A stretch of DNA of 64,000 nucleotides, taken from contig NZ_JBHJMR010000011.1 in NCBI RefSeq assembly GCF_042310355.1, forward strand, positions 1 through 64,000, given 5' to 3'. The notes below the pieces were generated by a model, which saw only the letters and a program-made list of their open reading frames with translations, was not told the origin of the DNA and did no database searches. Of this stretch, positions 1-8,908 are shown in pieces. The stretch is from Wenzhouxiangella sp042310355 (GTDB taxonomy: Bacteria; Pseudomonadota; Gammaproteobacteria; Xanthomonadales; Wenzhouxiangellaceae). The number at the start of each line of letters is the position of its first letter. The first letter of the stretch is position 1. The translations under genes were made by a program, and so were the position numbers.

Positions 1-468
1 TTCGGTCATCTGGTCGATGACCGCGTCGGTGACTTTCGAGACCAGCGTCGACGAGACCTCGGCGCCGTACATCTCCTGGAAGGCCTCGACGATCTGGCGC
101 GTCGTCATTCCCTTGGCGTACAGGCACAGGATCTGGTCGTCGAAGGCGGTCAGGCGGGTCTGGTACTTGCCCAGCAGCTTGGGTTCGAAGGTGCCGTTGC
201 GGTCCCGCGGCGTGTCGATCTCGACCTCGCCGTGCTTGCCCTTGAGCTTCTTCGAGGACTTGCCATTGCGGCTGTTGCCGGTGTTGCGGCCCTCCGGGGC
301 GTGCTTCTCGTAGCCCAGGTGGTGCTCCATCTCGGCGCCGAGGGCGGTCTCGACCGCCATCTTCGTCAACCGGTCGGAGAGTTCGCCGAGGTCCTTCTCC
401 GTCTTGACGTCCTTGGCTAGCTCGGAAACCAGCTCCTTCAGCCTTTTTTCATCCACTACTGCGTCCAT
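1..468 (-). CDS. IS256-family (mutator-type) transposase, N-terminal part
   Basis: The first 156 residues of a transposase that would catalyse DDE-type cut/copy transposition; the gene runs off the left edge. The N-terminus has the usual IS256 layout: a short helical start, then an acidic region ending in AEMEHHLGYEKH, a basic linker (GRNTGNSRNGKSSKK), the DTPRDRNGTFEP motif, and helix-turn-helix-like segments around LYAKGMTTRQIVEAF. The catalytic aspartates normally lie beyond residue 160 and are outside the window. An ATG at 468 is preceded by AGGAG at good spacing. The frame is open to the edge, so this end of the element is intact. Family assignment is confident; activity cannot be judged. 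Confidence 0.88.
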   Translation of the reverse strand, partial: MDAVVDEKRLKELVSELAKDVKTEKDLGELSDRLTKMAVETALGAEMEHHLGYEKHAPEGRNTGNSRNGKSSKKLKGKHGEVEIDTPRDRNGTFEPKLLGKYQTRLTAFDDQILCLYAKGMTTRQIVEAFQEMYGAEVSSTLVSKVTDAVIDQMTE

Positions 469-527
469 TGATAAACTCCTGATTTACAGTACGTATCAAT
501 GGGCAGTTACACAAATCTCAGGACAGT
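1..527 (-). mobile_element. IS256-family insertion sequence, one end only
   Basis: The left edge of the window cuts an insertion sequence whose transposase reads leftward. About 60 bases separate its start codon from the presumed outer end. The reverse complement of 500-527 begins GGGACTGTCCTGAGATTTGT and continues into GTGTAAC, which looks like an IS256-type terminal inverted repeat. Only one end is visible, so the exact boundary and any target duplication cannot be fixed. That the end lies near 527 is an inference. Confidence 0.6.
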
Positions 528-617
528 CCCCGGCATCGAAATAAGGGCAGCTATTCCTGATCGCGCTTCAACACCCTCCGCAAAGCCGTTCTTCTTTCAA
601 GCCTTTTTGTCTTTTCA

Positions 618-645
618 ATCTGTGTTCATCTGTGTTCATCTGTGG
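618..645. repeat. Short tandem repeat of ATCTGTGTTC units
   Basis: Two perfect 10-bp units ATCTGTGTTC (618-627, 628-637) are followed by a partial third unit ATCTGTGG. The tract sits in the non-coding spacer between the IS end and the lipoprotein gene, flanked by T-rich DNA (about 646-665). The spacer 529-683 has no plausible gene. CACAGATGAACACAGATG-type sequences recur between genes in many bacterial genomes; that link is from general knowledge, not a search. Confidence 0.6.
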
Positions 646-683
646 ACATATTTTTTCTTTTCACTATTTCTGATCGTTCAGCC

Positions 684-1133
684 TCATCCGCGACCCGCAA
701 CGGTCTCCCAGCGCGCCGAGATCAGCATCCATTCGTCGTCGTCGAGCCGCCAGCCGGTGGTCAGCTTGTACCAGCCGCCGGTCCGGGGGATCAGGCCCGT
801 TCCGCCCGTCACGACCGCGTGCATGGTCGCGGTCGCCCGATTCTCGCCCTGAAGCTCGACTTCGATATCGGCCAGGCGGGCTCTGAGGCTGTCGTGGGCC
901 ATCATTTCCCGCCGCAGCAGGAGACCCGCCGCCCGGCGATCGAGGTTGCGGGTGGCGGCGCTGAAGTCCTCGGCGATCGGCGACATGAATGCGCGCGCCC
1001 GGCCTTCGGCCAGATCGGACTGCATGGTCTCGATGCGATCGCGGATCTGCTGCTCGGCCGGCGGGCGTTCGCCGCAGGCGGCCAGCATGGCGATACACAG
1101 AATCGGCACCCAGACCGACCGGCATGGGTTCAC
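684..1133 (-). CDS. Small lipoprotein, probable NTF2-like fold
   Basis: A 149-residue predicted lipoprotein. It starts at a GTG whose GTGA overlaps the stop of the upstream GCS2-CBS gene, so the two are probably translationally coupled. The N-terminus carries a short hydrophobic signal ending in the lipobox MLAAC, so the mature protein should be anchored through Cys at about residue 20. The rest is a ~125-residue single domain, with an N-terminal helix (QQIRDRIETMQSDL) and C-terminal strands (TGWRLDDDEWMLISARWE) resembling NTF2/SnoaL-like domains. No catalytic residues are recognised. A role linked to its partner is only inferred from the overlap. An in-frame upstream extension exists, but the lipobox fixes the start near here. 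Confidence 0.7.
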   Translation of the reverse strand: MNPCRSVWVPILCIAMLAACGERPPAEQQIRDRIETMQSDLAEGRARAFMSPIAEDFSAATRNLDRRAAGLLLRREMMAHDSLRARLADIEVELQGENRATATMHAVVTGGTGLIPRTGGWYKLTTGWRLDDDEWMLISARWETVAGRG

Positions 1134-3052
1134 GTGAGCTGATCCTCGCTCAGGTAGGACTCGAGCAGGCGCGAGGCGACGACGATCAAGTCGTATTCGG
1201 TGACCAACCCGACCAGCTTGCCCCCCTCCACCACCGGCAGACTGCTCAGACGATTGTCCCGCATCAGGCGAATGGCCTCCACGGTGGTCGTGTCGGGCGA
1301 GACCGTGATGGGGTCCGGGCGCATGATATCGCGAACCGTCACGGCTTCCTCGCCGCGGTTGCCGCGGGCAATCAAGCGCAGGAGCTGACGATGGGAGACC
1401 AGCCCGAGCAGCTGACCGGTATCGTCCTCGACCGGAACGTGCCGGACATGGCGCCATTCCATCAGGCTGGCAGCAAAATCGACGATGTCGTCGGGACGCA
1501 CCGTGAACAGGTCGGTGGCCATGAACTGGCCGACGTTTCGGTAGCTGTCGCGCCAGTCCTGCTGGCTGCAAAGGCTGGCCAGCGCCCAGTCCGAAACCGG
1601 CTTGCCGGACTCGGACTGTTCGACCATCGAGGAGACGAGGGCGCGCAGCCGTTCGTGCTCGTTGCCCTGCTCGCGCATGTTTTCCAGCGACTCGAGCTGC
1701 CAGCGCGCCCCGGTTCGGCGGTTGTCGACGCGGGCGCGGATGACCCCGAGGTAGCGGTCGATATCGCGCTCGTCGATGCCGGCCTCGAACAGCCCTTCGC
1801 GCGCCATCGGCAGCAGCTCGTCGATGATGAGTTCCTGGGCCGTGACCTGTTGGTTGTCAAACCACACTTGCTGCGCCCTGAGGCCCTCGCGCGCCGCGGC
1901 CAGGAAATTGCTCTTGGCGTCGCTGAAATTGAGGTGCTCGCGGATGTCGTCGACGGTATGCGACAGGCGCGACATCATGCCGAAGAAGAACGCGGCATTG
2001 GCCACTTCGTCGAGCACGGTCGGACCGGAGGGAATGACCCGGTTCTCGATGCGCAGATGCGGCTTGCCGTTGTCGGAAATGCCGTAACAAGCGCGGTTCC
2101 AGCGATAGACGGTGCCATTGTGCAGGCACAATGCGCGCAGCCGCGGCACCTCACCGCGGGCGACCATGCCGATGGGGTCCTTTTCGAACTCGGTGGTCAG
2201 CACGACCCGGAATCGCGCGATATCTTCCTTGAAGATCTCGATCACCGACTCGTCGATCCAGTGGTCGCCGAAGTGCACCCTCGGCTTGTGACCGCGGGCG
2301 GCGTGCGCCTCGGAACGGGCGTCGATGGAATGCTCGAACACGGCGATGCGCGTTTCGTGCCAGAGCCGCTTGCCAAGCAGAATGGGTGAATTGACGCAGC
2401 TGGCCAGCAGCGGCCCCGTGACGGCCTGGGCAATATTGTAGAGGTGCGCGAACTCCTCCGCGCCAACCTGGAAATGCACCTGGAAGCTGGTGTTGCAGGC
2501 TTCGAGCATCAGGTTGTCGTGATTGAAGCTGAGCTGGTCGATGCCCTTGATGGCGAACTGGAAATTGCTGCCGCGAAGGCGCAAGAGGGCCTCGTTGAGG
2601 GCGAAGTAGCGCGCCGTCGGCACCATCGCATCGAGCGACATGTGCTCGCGCGTGAGCGTCGGCAGGATACCCACCAGGGCGACACGGCTGCCGACATCGG
2701 CCGCCTTGCGGCGAGCAATTCCGAGCACCTCGTCGGCTTCCTTTTCGAGCTGCCGCAAACAGTCTCCCCCGAGCTCCAGCGGCGAGAGATTGGCCTCCAT
2801 GTTGAACAGGCCCAGCTCGTGCGTGAAACGCGGATCCTCGATCGTCTCGAGAATCTGCATCGCGGTCAGGGCCGGCCGGGAGGCCTGGTCGACCAGGAAC
2901 ATTTCCTGCTCGGCACCGATGCGCCGGATGCCGGACTCGATCATTCCGGCGTCGAGCATGTCCTCGAGCGCGCGCACCTCGTCGAGCAGCGCCTTCATGA
3001 AGGCGCGACGCGTCTGCTCGTCGGCGGTTTGTTCGACGTTTTGTTCGCCCAT
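1130..3052 (-). CDS. GCS2-type glutamate-cysteine ligase-like protein with C-terminal CBS pair
   Basis: A 640-residue cytoplasmic protein made of a carboxylate-amine ligase domain (roughly residues 25-480) and two CBS domains (about 505-565 and 570-640). The ligase part shows GAEQEMFLVD near residue 45, NMEANLSP, FNHDNLMLEA and HLRIENRVIPSGPT, which are typical of the glutamate-cysteine ligase family 2 (GCS2) ATP-dependent ligases. The CBS repeats (VGQFMATDLFTV and VRDIMRPDPITV, each ending in a GLVS/GLVTEYDL strand) usually bind adenine nucleotides or other ligands and regulate the attached enzyme. The natural substrates are unknown. The neighbour overlapping its stop is the small lipoprotein. 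The family is secure; the reaction is not. Confidence 0.85.
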   Translation of the reverse strand: MGEQNVEQTADEQTRRAFMKALLDEVRALEDMLDAGMIESGIRRIGAEQEMFLVDQASRPALTAMQILETIEDPRFTHELGLFNMEANLSPLELGGDCLRQLEKEADEVLGIARRKAADVGSRVALVGILPTLTREHMSLDAMVPTARYFALNEALLRLRGSNFQFAIKGIDQLSFNHDNLMLEACNTSFQVHFQVGAEEFAHLYNIAQAVTGPLLASCVNSPILLGKRLWHETRIAVFEHSIDARSEAHAARGHKPRVHFGDHWIDESVIEIFKEDIARFRVVLTTEFEKDPIGMVARGEVPRLRALCLHNGTVYRWNRACYGISDNGKPHLRIENRVIPSGPTVLDEVANAAFFFGMMSRLSHTVDDIREHLNFSDAKSNFLAAAREGLRAQQVWFDNQQVTAQELIIDELLPMAREGLFEAGIDERDIDRYLGVIRARVDNRRTGARWQLESLENMREQGNEHERLRALVSSMVEQSESGKPVSDWALASLCSQQDWRDSYRNVGQFMATDLFTVRPDDIVDFAASLMEWRHVRHVPVEDDTGQLLGLVSHRQLLRLIARGNRGEEAVTVRDIMRPDPITVSPDTTTVEAIRLMRDNRLSSLPVVEGGKLVGLVTEYDLIVVASRLLESYLSEDQLT

Positions 3053-3209
3053 GGGAACGCTCGCCCCTCGCTGACTTTCCGGGGATCATAAACGCCCCCC
3101 GTCAAAGGGGCAAATACAACCCTCCGGCGCTACCCGGGCGCTTGTCTCCGCGCACGTCCTGTGCCAAGCTTTAACGCTACCGAAACAGAACGGATGGAAG
3201 GGAGACCCG

Positions 3210-4898
3210 ATGAGCGACAAGCCCTGGCTTGAACAGTATCCGGAAGGGGTGCAGGCCGAGATCGACATGGACGAATTCGATTCCGTCGTCGACGTGATCG
3301 ATACCAGCTGCAACGAATTCCGAGACAAGGTCGCCTACTCGAATTTCGGTGCCGAATTGACCTTCGGCCAGGTCGACCGCTATAGCGCCGCGTTCGCCGC
3401 CCGCCTGCAGGCCATGGGCCTGGAAAAGGGCGACCGCATCGCGATCATGATGCCCAACGTGCTGCAGTACCCGATCGCGGTATTCGGCGCGCTGCGGGCC
3501 GGGCTCGTCGTCGTCAACACCAATCCGCTCTATACCGCCCGGGAACTCAAGCACCAGCTCAACGATTCGGGCGCCAAGGCGATCGTCATCATGGACAATT
3601 TCGCCAGCGTGCTCGAGGCGGTCATCGACGATGTCGAGATCGAGCACGTGATCCTCACGCGCATGGGCGACATGCTCGGCACCCTGAAGGGCGCATTGAC
3701 CAATTTCGCGGTGCGCTATGTCAAGAAGATGGTGCCCGCCTACAACCTACCCACGGCGCAATCGTTCAACACCATACTGCGCGAGGGTGCCGAGGAGCGC
3801 TTTCTTCCGGTCGAGCTCGGGCACGAGGACATCGCCTTCCTGCAGTACACCGGCGGCACGACCGGCGTATCGAAGGGCGCGGTGCTCACCCACGGCAACA
3901 TGGTGGCCAACATGCAGCAGGCCTCGGCCTGGCTGGGCGGCCGTCTCAACGTCGGTGAGGAAACCATCATCACCGCCCTGCCCCTTTACCACATCTTCGC
4001 CCTGACGGCGAACTGCCTGGTCTTCATCAAGCTCGGCGGGCGCAACGTGCTGATCACCAACCCGCGCGACATGGCGGGCTTCGTGAAGGAACTTTCGAAG
4101 GTGAAGTTCACCGCGATCACCGGCGTCAACACGCTGTTCAACGGCCTGCTCAACACCCCCGGGTTCGACGACCTGGACTTTTCCAGCCTGCGCATGACGC
4201 TTGGCGGCGGAATGGCCGTTCAGCGCGCGGTGGCCGAACGCTGGAAGAAGGTCACCGGCGTGACCCTGGTCGAGGCCTACGGGCTGACCGAGACGTCGCC
4301 GGCGGCCTGCATCAACCCCATGGACCTGGAAGACTACAACGGCGCCATCGGCCTGCCGATCTCCTCGACCGAATGCCGTGTGATCGACACCGAGGGCAAT
4401 CCCCTGCCGGTAGGCGAAACCGGTGAGCTGTGCGTGCGCGGCCCGCAGGTCATGCGCGGCTACTGGAACCGCCCGGAAGAGACCGCCAAGGTCCTCGGCG
4501 ACGATGGCTGGTTGAAGACCGGCGACATGGCGAAGATGGACGAGAACGGTTTCTTCTACATCGTCGATCGCAAGAAGGACATGGTCCTGGTCTCGGGCTT
4601 CAACGTCTATCCCAACGAGGTCGAGGATGTCGTCGCCACGCACCCGAAGGTGCTGGAGGTCGGCGCCATCGGTGCACCCGACGAAAAATCGGGCGAAGTG
4701 GTCAAGGTGGTGGTCGTGCGCAAGGACGACTCGCTGACGGTCAAGGAACTGCGCGAGTTCTGCCGCAAGGAACTGACCGGCTACAAGGTGCCCAAGTACG
4801 TCGAGTTCGTCGAGGAACTGCCCAAGACCAACGTCGGCAAGATCCTGCGGCGCGAGCTGCGCGATCTCTACGGCGAGGCGCGCAGTTCACAGGACTGA
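3210..4898 (+). CDS. fadD: Long-chain-fatty-acid--CoA ligase
   Basis: A 562-residue ANL-superfamily ligase expected to activate long-chain fatty acids with ATP and CoA at the inner membrane, feeding beta-oxidation. The AMP-binding signature YTGGTTGVSKGAVLTHGN lies at about residues 213-230. The fatty-acyl-CoA synthetase motif begins at about residue 432 (DGWLKTGDMAKMDENGFF) and runs into DRKKDMVLVSGFNVYPNEVE. The C-terminal catalytic lysine region is TNVGKILRREL. Length matches E. coli FadD. The ATG at 3210 has GGAAGGGAG upstream. It stands alone, divergent from the GCS2 gene and convergent with dinB 10 bp away. The beta-oxidation pair at 18-21 kb would use its product. Confidence 0.93.
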   Translation: MSDKPWLEQYPEGVQAEIDMDEFDSVVDVIDTSCNEFRDKVAYSNFGAELTFGQVDRYSAAFAARLQAMGLEKGDRIAIMMPNVLQYPIAVFGALRAGLVVVNTNPLYTARELKHQLNDSGAKAIVIMDNFASVLEAVIDDVEIEHVILTRMGDMLGTLKGALTNFAVRYVKKMVPAYNLPTAQSFNTILREGAEERFLPVELGHEDIAFLQYTGGTTGVSKGAVLTHGNMVANMQQASAWLGGRLNVGEETIITALPLYHIFALTANCLVFIKLGGRNVLITNPRDMAGFVKELSKVKFTAITGVNTLFNGLLNTPGFDDLDFSSLRMTLGGGMAVQRAVAERWKKVTGVTLVEAYGLTETSPAACINPMDLEDYNGAIGLPISSTECRVIDTEGNPLPVGETGELCVRGPQVMRGYWNRPEETAKVLGDDGWLKTGDMAKMDENGFFYIVDRKKDMVLVSGFNVYPNEVEDVVATHPKVLEVGAIGAPDEKSGEVVKVVVVRKDDSLTVKELREFCRKELTGYKVPKYVEFVEELPKTNVGKILRRELRDLYGEARSSQD

Positions 4899-4908
4899 GG
4901 GCTCGCGC

Positions 4909-5976
4909 CTACTCGAGCAGGTCGGATTCGTCCGGCCGCTCTGACAGCCCGGATACGCCGACGCCGATCAGGCGCACGGCGAACTGCTTGCGCCAGCCGG
5001 CCCACCCCTCGATCAGCGACCGCGCCCCCTCGAGTATTCGCTCGGCGTCGCGCGTATACCCGCCCAGGCCCTGGCTGCGCGTAATGGTGGAAAAGCCGCT
5101 CGAGCGCAGCTTGATCGTGACCGTGCGCGCGTAGAGGCCGCGCTCGGCCATTCGCCGCGCTACTTTTTCCGCCTGCCCGCGCATGACCGTCGCCAGGCTC
5201 TCGATGTCGTGGTGGTCTTCGGAGAACGTCGTTTCCTGGCTGATCGAACGCCGCACGCGCTCGACGCTGACTTCCCGTTCATCGATACCGGCCGCGCGTT
5301 CGATCAGCTCCACGGCGTGATCCCCGAACACGCCCGACAGGACGTCGAGATTGGTGCGCCGAAGCTGGCCGACGGTGAACACGCCGATATCGTGCAATCG
5401 CTCGGCGGTGCGCGGGCCGATCCCCCACAGGCGCCGGATCGGCAACGGATCGAGAAAGCGCCGGACCCGGTCGGCCGGGATATGCACGAGGCCGTCGGGC
5501 TTGTCGTAGTCGGATGCGATCTTGGCGAGCAGCTTGTTGTGCGACATGCCGACCGAGGCCGTCAGGCCGGTTTCGGCGGCAATCCGCTGCTTGAGCCGGC
5601 TGCCGATCGCCACCAGCGACTCGCCGTGCACGTGGACGCGATCGGAAACATCGATAAAGGCCTCGTCGAGGCTCAGACCCTCGACGCGGTCGCCGATCTC
5701 GTGAAACAACTCGAACACACGGCGCGAGACATCGCGGTAGCGATCGAAGCGCGCTGCGACGAAAACGCCCGCCGGACAAAGCCGTCGCGCCCGCGCCCCC
5801 GGCATTGCCGATCGAACGCCGTACTGCCTGGCTTCGTAGCTGGCCGCGGCAACCACGCCGCGCGCGCTGCCGCCGCCGACCATCACCGGCCGGCCGCGCA
5901 GTTCGGGATGATCGCGCTGCTCGACGCTGGCGTAGAAAGCATCCATGTCGACGTGCAGGATGGCCCGCCGGGTCAC
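4909..5976 (-). CDS. dinB: DNA polymerase IV (Y family)
   Basis: A 355-residue translesion polymerase. The catalytic acidic residues are present: HVDMDAFYASVEQ near residues 8-20 and SLDEAFID near 101-108. An HhH-type DNA-binding stretch, RRLWGIGPRTAERL, follows in the thumb, and the little-finger domain ends about 20 residues before the C-terminus. The extreme end is SERPDESDLLE, without an obvious canonical QLxLF clamp-binding motif. The gene is last on its strand before fadD and just downstream of the PilZ gene (17 bp). No LexA box was spotted immediately upstream. It is separate from the ImuB/DnaE2 mutasome at 42-48 kb. Confidence 0.95.
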   Translation of the reverse strand: MTRRAILHVDMDAFYASVEQRDHPELRGRPVMVGGGSARGVVAAASYEARQYGVRSAMPGARARRLCPAGVFVAARFDRYRDVSRRVFELFHEIGDRVEGLSLDEAFIDVSDRVHVHGESLVAIGSRLKQRIAAETGLTASVGMSHNKLLAKIASDYDKPDGLVHIPADRVRRFLDPLPIRRLWGIGPRTAERLHDIGVFTVGQLRRTNLDVLSGVFGDHAVELIERAAGIDEREVSVERVRRSISQETTFSEDHHDIESLATVMRGQAEKVARRMAERGLYARTVTIKLRSSGFSTITRSQGLGGYTRDAERILEGARSLIEGWAGWRKQFAVRLIGVGVSGLSERPDESDLLE

Positions 5977-5993
5977 GGGGACTCTTGCGTCAA

Positions 5994-6332
5994 TCAGATG
6001 GTGCGCGTCGGCTTGTCGCTGTCGAGCATGCCGGCAAGCAGGGACACGATGGTGCTCTGGGCCTGCTGGCCTTCCGCGCTGTCGGAAAACTGCACGCCGA
6101 CACCGCTGTTGGCGGTATGGCGTCCACCCGAGGGCGTCAGCCAGGCGACCTTGCCGGGAATCGCGATTCGCTCCTCGCCCATCAGGCCAAGCAGGATCAG
6201 CACCTCGTCGCCCAGCTGGAACTGCTTGCGCGTGGGCACGAACAGACCGCCGTTGATCAGGAACGGCATGTAGGCGCCATAGAGCTCCTGCTTGTTCTCG
6301 ATGTTGTAGGAGAGGATGCCTTTCTGGGCCAT
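5994..6332 (-). CDS. PilZ-domain protein (type IV pilus/c-di-GMP type)
   Basis: A 112-residue single PilZ domain. The IENKQELYGAYMPFLINGGLF segment, the PGKVAWLTP strand and the GVGVQFSD motif match the small PilZ proteins encoded beside holB in Pseudomonas and xanthomonads, which are needed for type IV pilus assembly. The classical c-di-GMP-binding RxxxR at the N-terminus is absent: the start is MAQKGILSYNIENKQ. It may therefore act without binding the nucleotide, as the Xanthomonas/Pseudomonas PilZ founders do. It lies 4 bp downstream of holB and is probably in the same transcript. Confidence 0.88.
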   Translation of the reverse strand: MAQKGILSYNIENKQELYGAYMPFLINGGLFVPTRKQFQLGDEVLILLGLMGEERIAIPGKVAWLTPSGGRHTANSGVGVQFSDSAEGQQAQSTIVSLLAGMLDSDKPTRTI

Positions 6333-6336
6333 ATGG

Positions 6337-7287
6337 TCATTTCCGCGCCGGTTGGGACGCCTCCCATTCTAGCAGCCAACGCCCCAGAAGCAGATCCTGG
6401 CGCACCACGCCGCGCACCGCCTCGCGGTGGCCGTCGAGCGCCATCTGCCAGAGGCGGGCAAGGTCGCGACGATCGAGATCCTCGGGCAGGCGCTTGCCGG
6501 GGGGCTGCCAGCCGCCGGTGCGGCTGACATGCGCCATGAACACACCCATCCAGCGAGCCAACCACAGCCAGCTTGCCACCGGATCGGCCTGCCAGCGCTC
6601 CAGCACATCGGCGTGGGAGCGGGCCTCGACCAGGTCGTCGAGCAGGGCCAGGCCCGCGTCGAGGCCGCCCGACTCGAGCATCTCGCGTGCAGCCAGCGGC
6701 GCGCCGGCGCTGAGCTGCAGCGCGGCCTCGCGCCGCCCCGCTTCGGCATCCGGACACGACTCGGCCAACCACCGTGCGCCGACCTCGGCGTCGGGTGCCC
6801 GCAGCGGCCACTGCTGGCAGCGCGAGCGAATCGTGGCCGGCAGCCGGGCCGGCTGCTCGCTCAGCAGGATCAGCCAGGCGTCCGAAGGGGGCTCTTCGAG
6901 CGTCTTGAGCAACGCATTGGCGGCATTGCGATTCATGGCGTCGGCCTGCGGCACCAGGCCGACGCGATGCGCTCCCATGCTGGAGGTCAGCTGCATGCGC
7001 TCGATCAAATCGCGCACCTGGTCGACCCCGATGCCCTGCTTGTCTTCGGGCACTTCCATCACGAACAGATCCGGATGGCTGCCCCCTTCGATCAGGCGAC
7101 AACTCTGGCAATCGCCGCAGGGTTCGCCGCCGCCGCGCTGTTGGCACAGCAGCAGGCGTGCGAGCCACTGGCCCAGCACGTGCTTGCCGATGCCGCGCGG
7201 CCCGTGAATGAGGGGGGCGTGTCCCAGGCGCTGGGTCTCCATGCGCTCGCGCAGCGCGCGGCAGTGCGGTTCGAGCCAGGGCAACAT
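6337..7287 (-). CDS. holB: DNA polymerase III delta' subunit
   Basis: A 316-residue clamp-loader subunit. It has a P-loop-like GPRGIGKH at about residues 29-36 and a zinc-binding cysteine cluster at C48, C57, C60 and C63 (CQQRGGGEPCGDCQSC). NAANALLKTLEEPP and the RSRCQQWP arginine-finger region are typical of delta'. It acts in the clamp-loader complex that puts the beta clamp on DNA. Its start overlaps the tmk stop by one base, and PilZ follows 4 bp later, so tmk-holB-pilZ are co-transcribed in all likelihood. Confidence 0.94.
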   Translation of the reverse strand: MLPWLEPHCRALRERMETQRLGHAPLIHGPRGIGKHVLGQWLARLLLCQQRGGGEPCGDCQSCRLIEGGSHPDLFVMEVPEDKQGIGVDQVRDLIERMQLTSSMGAHRVGLVPQADAMNRNAANALLKTLEEPPSDAWLILLSEQPARLPATIRSRCQQWPLRAPDAEVGARWLAESCPDAEAGRREAALQLSAGAPLAAREMLESGGLDAGLALLDDLVEARSHADVLERWQADPVASWLWLARWMGVFMAHVSRTGGWQPPGKRLPEDLDRRDLARLWQMALDGHREAVRGVVRQDLLLGRWLLEWEASQPARK

Positions 7288-7913
7288 CAGTTCAGCCTCC
7301 CGGCCAGTGCGTTCTCGATGGCCCGCCGCACAGCCTCGAGCGGGCGCGTGGCGTCGATCACCACGAACCGTTCGGGCTCGCGCCGGGCCCGGTCCAAGTA
7401 AGCCTGGCGGACCCGTTCGAGAAACTCGGGAAGGCTCTGTTCCATGCGATCGGGGCCGCCGTGCCGGTCGCGGATACGCGCCATTCCGACGTCCACGGGC
7501 ACATCCAGCAGCAGCGTCAGGTCCGGTTCGAGATCGGGATGCACCAGCCCGGCGAGCGTCTCCACGGCGGCCTCACCCAGCTCCCGGCCGGCGCCCTGGT
7601 AGGCGCGGCTGGCATCGGTGAAGCGGTCACTCACGACGTCGTCGCCCCGCGCCAGCGCCGGTCGAATCACCTGCGCCAGGTTCTCCTGGCGGGCGGCGAA
7701 CATCATCAGCAGCTCGCTCATCGGCGTGAGCGGGCCGGTCGCCGGATCGAGGAGCAACTCACGAATGCGTTCGGCCGCGGCCGTGCCACCGGGCTCACGC
7801 GTGACGATGGCCTTGCGGCCTCGCGCGGCCAGCCATTCCCGGATGGTTTCCAGCACCGTGGTCTTGCCGGCGCCCTCCCCGCCTTCGAGCGTGATGAACA
7901 GGCCCCGGGTCAT
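7287..7913 (-). CDS. tmk: Thymidylate kinase
   Basis: A 208-residue kinase converting dTMP to dTDP with ATP. The P-loop GGEGAGKTT is at residues 11-19. The TMP-binding/lid segments REPGGTAAAERIRELL and DRFTDASRAYQGAGR are clear. Length matches the bacterial enzyme. Its ATGA overlaps the mltG stop and its own stop overlaps holB, placing it inside a tightly packed operon. Confidence 0.96.
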   Translation of the reverse strand: MTRGLFITLEGGEGAGKTTVLETIREWLAARGRKAIVTREPGGTAAAERIRELLLDPATGPLTPMSELLMMFAARQENLAQVIRPALARGDDVVSDRFTDASRAYQGAGRELGEAAVETLAGLVHPDLEPDLTLLLDVPVDVGMARIRDRHGGPDRMEQSLPEFLERVRQAYLDRARREPERFVVIDATRPLEAVRRAIENALAGRLN

Positions 7914-8908
7914 TGGCGCCCCCGGATGTAGCGGTCGACCGCGGCATTGTGCTCGGCCAGGGTGTCGGAAAACTTGTGGCTGCCGTCTCCGCGCGAGACG
8001 AAGTACAGCGCCGTACCGTCGGCCGGTCGCGCTGCGGCTTCAAGCGCGTCGCGGCCCGGCAGCGCGATCGGGGTCGGCGGCAAGCCGTGACGCGTATACG
8101 TGTTCCAGGGGTGATCGGTCCTGAGGTGAACGCGCCGCAAGCGCCCATCGAAATCCTCGCCCAGGCCGTAGACGACGGTGGGATCGGTCTGCAGGCGCAT
8201 GCCCAGGTCGAGCCGCCGCACGAACACACCGGCAATCCGCGCGCGCTCGTCGGGCTGGCCGGTCTCGCGTTCGATCAGGGAAGCGAGCACCAGCAGGTCG
8301 TAGGGCTCGTCGATCGGCAGGTCGTCGCGCCGATTCGTCCAGGCCCGCTGCAAGGCGTCTTCCATGGCCGAGTAGGCGCGTTCGAGCAGTGCCAGGTCGC
8401 TCGAGCCGCGTTGGAAGAAATAGGTCTCGGGGAGAAAGCGTCCCTCTGCCCGGCAGCCGTCGCAGCCGAGGCGCTGCATCAATTGCTCGTCGGTGAAGTC
8501 GGCCGCGACTTTTTGCAGGCGCGTATCGACCGCAAGGCGAGCGCGCATCTCGGCGACCGTCCAGCCCTCGACGATGGTGAAGCGATGCTCGAGAACCCGG
8601 CCGGCCGCAACGGCGGCCAGCAGCTGGTCGACGGTCATGCCCGGCTCGATCCGGTATTCGCCCGCCCGAAGCACGGGCGCGTCGAGGCGGCCGATCAGGC
8701 GCCAGCGCCAGTCCTGGCGACTCAGCCCCAACCACTCGAGCCGGCGAACCAGGCTCCGGAAATTGCTGCCGCTTTCGAGCCACAGCGTGACCGGCCCATC
8801 CTGGGCGAGCGGGCTCGCGCGGAAGTTTTGCAGGTCGCGCAGGGCCCAGGCGGCCACGCCGGCGGCCAGCACGGCGATCAGCAGGATGCCGATGATCAGT
8901 CTTCGCAT
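7910..8908 (-). CDS. mltG: Endolytic murein transglycosylase
   Basis: A 332-residue inner-membrane protein that cleaves nascent glycan strands to set their length. One transmembrane segment sits at about residues 5-24 (LIIGILLIAVLAAGVAAWAL), then a LysM-like subdomain (GMTVDQLLAAVAAGRV) and the YceG catalytic domain with SLIERETG, where the glutamate is catalytic, followed by MRLQTDPTVVYG. The ATG at 8908 is chosen because the membrane segment follows directly; the frame stays open further upstream inside pabC without homology. It overlaps pabC by 13 bp and tmk by an ATGA. Confidence 0.92.
   Translation of the reverse strand: MRRLIIGILLIAVLAAGVAAWALRDLQNFRASPLAQDGPVTLWLESGSNFRSLVRRLEWLGLSRQDWRWRLIGRLDAPVLRAGEYRIEPGMTVDQLLAAVAAGRVLEHRFTIVEGWTVAEMRARLAVDTRLQKVAADFTDEQLMQRLGCDGCRAEGRFLPETYFFQRGSSDLALLERAYSAMEDALQRAWTNRRDDLPIDEPYDLLVLASLIERETGQPDERARIAGVFVRRLDLGMRLQTDPTVVYGLGEDFDGRLRRVHLRTDHPWNTYTRHGLPPTPIALPGRDALEAAARPADGTALYFVSRGDGSHKFSDTLAEHNAAVDRYIRGRQ

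Noticed and set aside
989..2389. Long plus-strand open frame opposite the GCS2-CBS gene
   Set aside because: Antisense reading of a GC-rich gene with clear domains; no homology, codon bias reversed.
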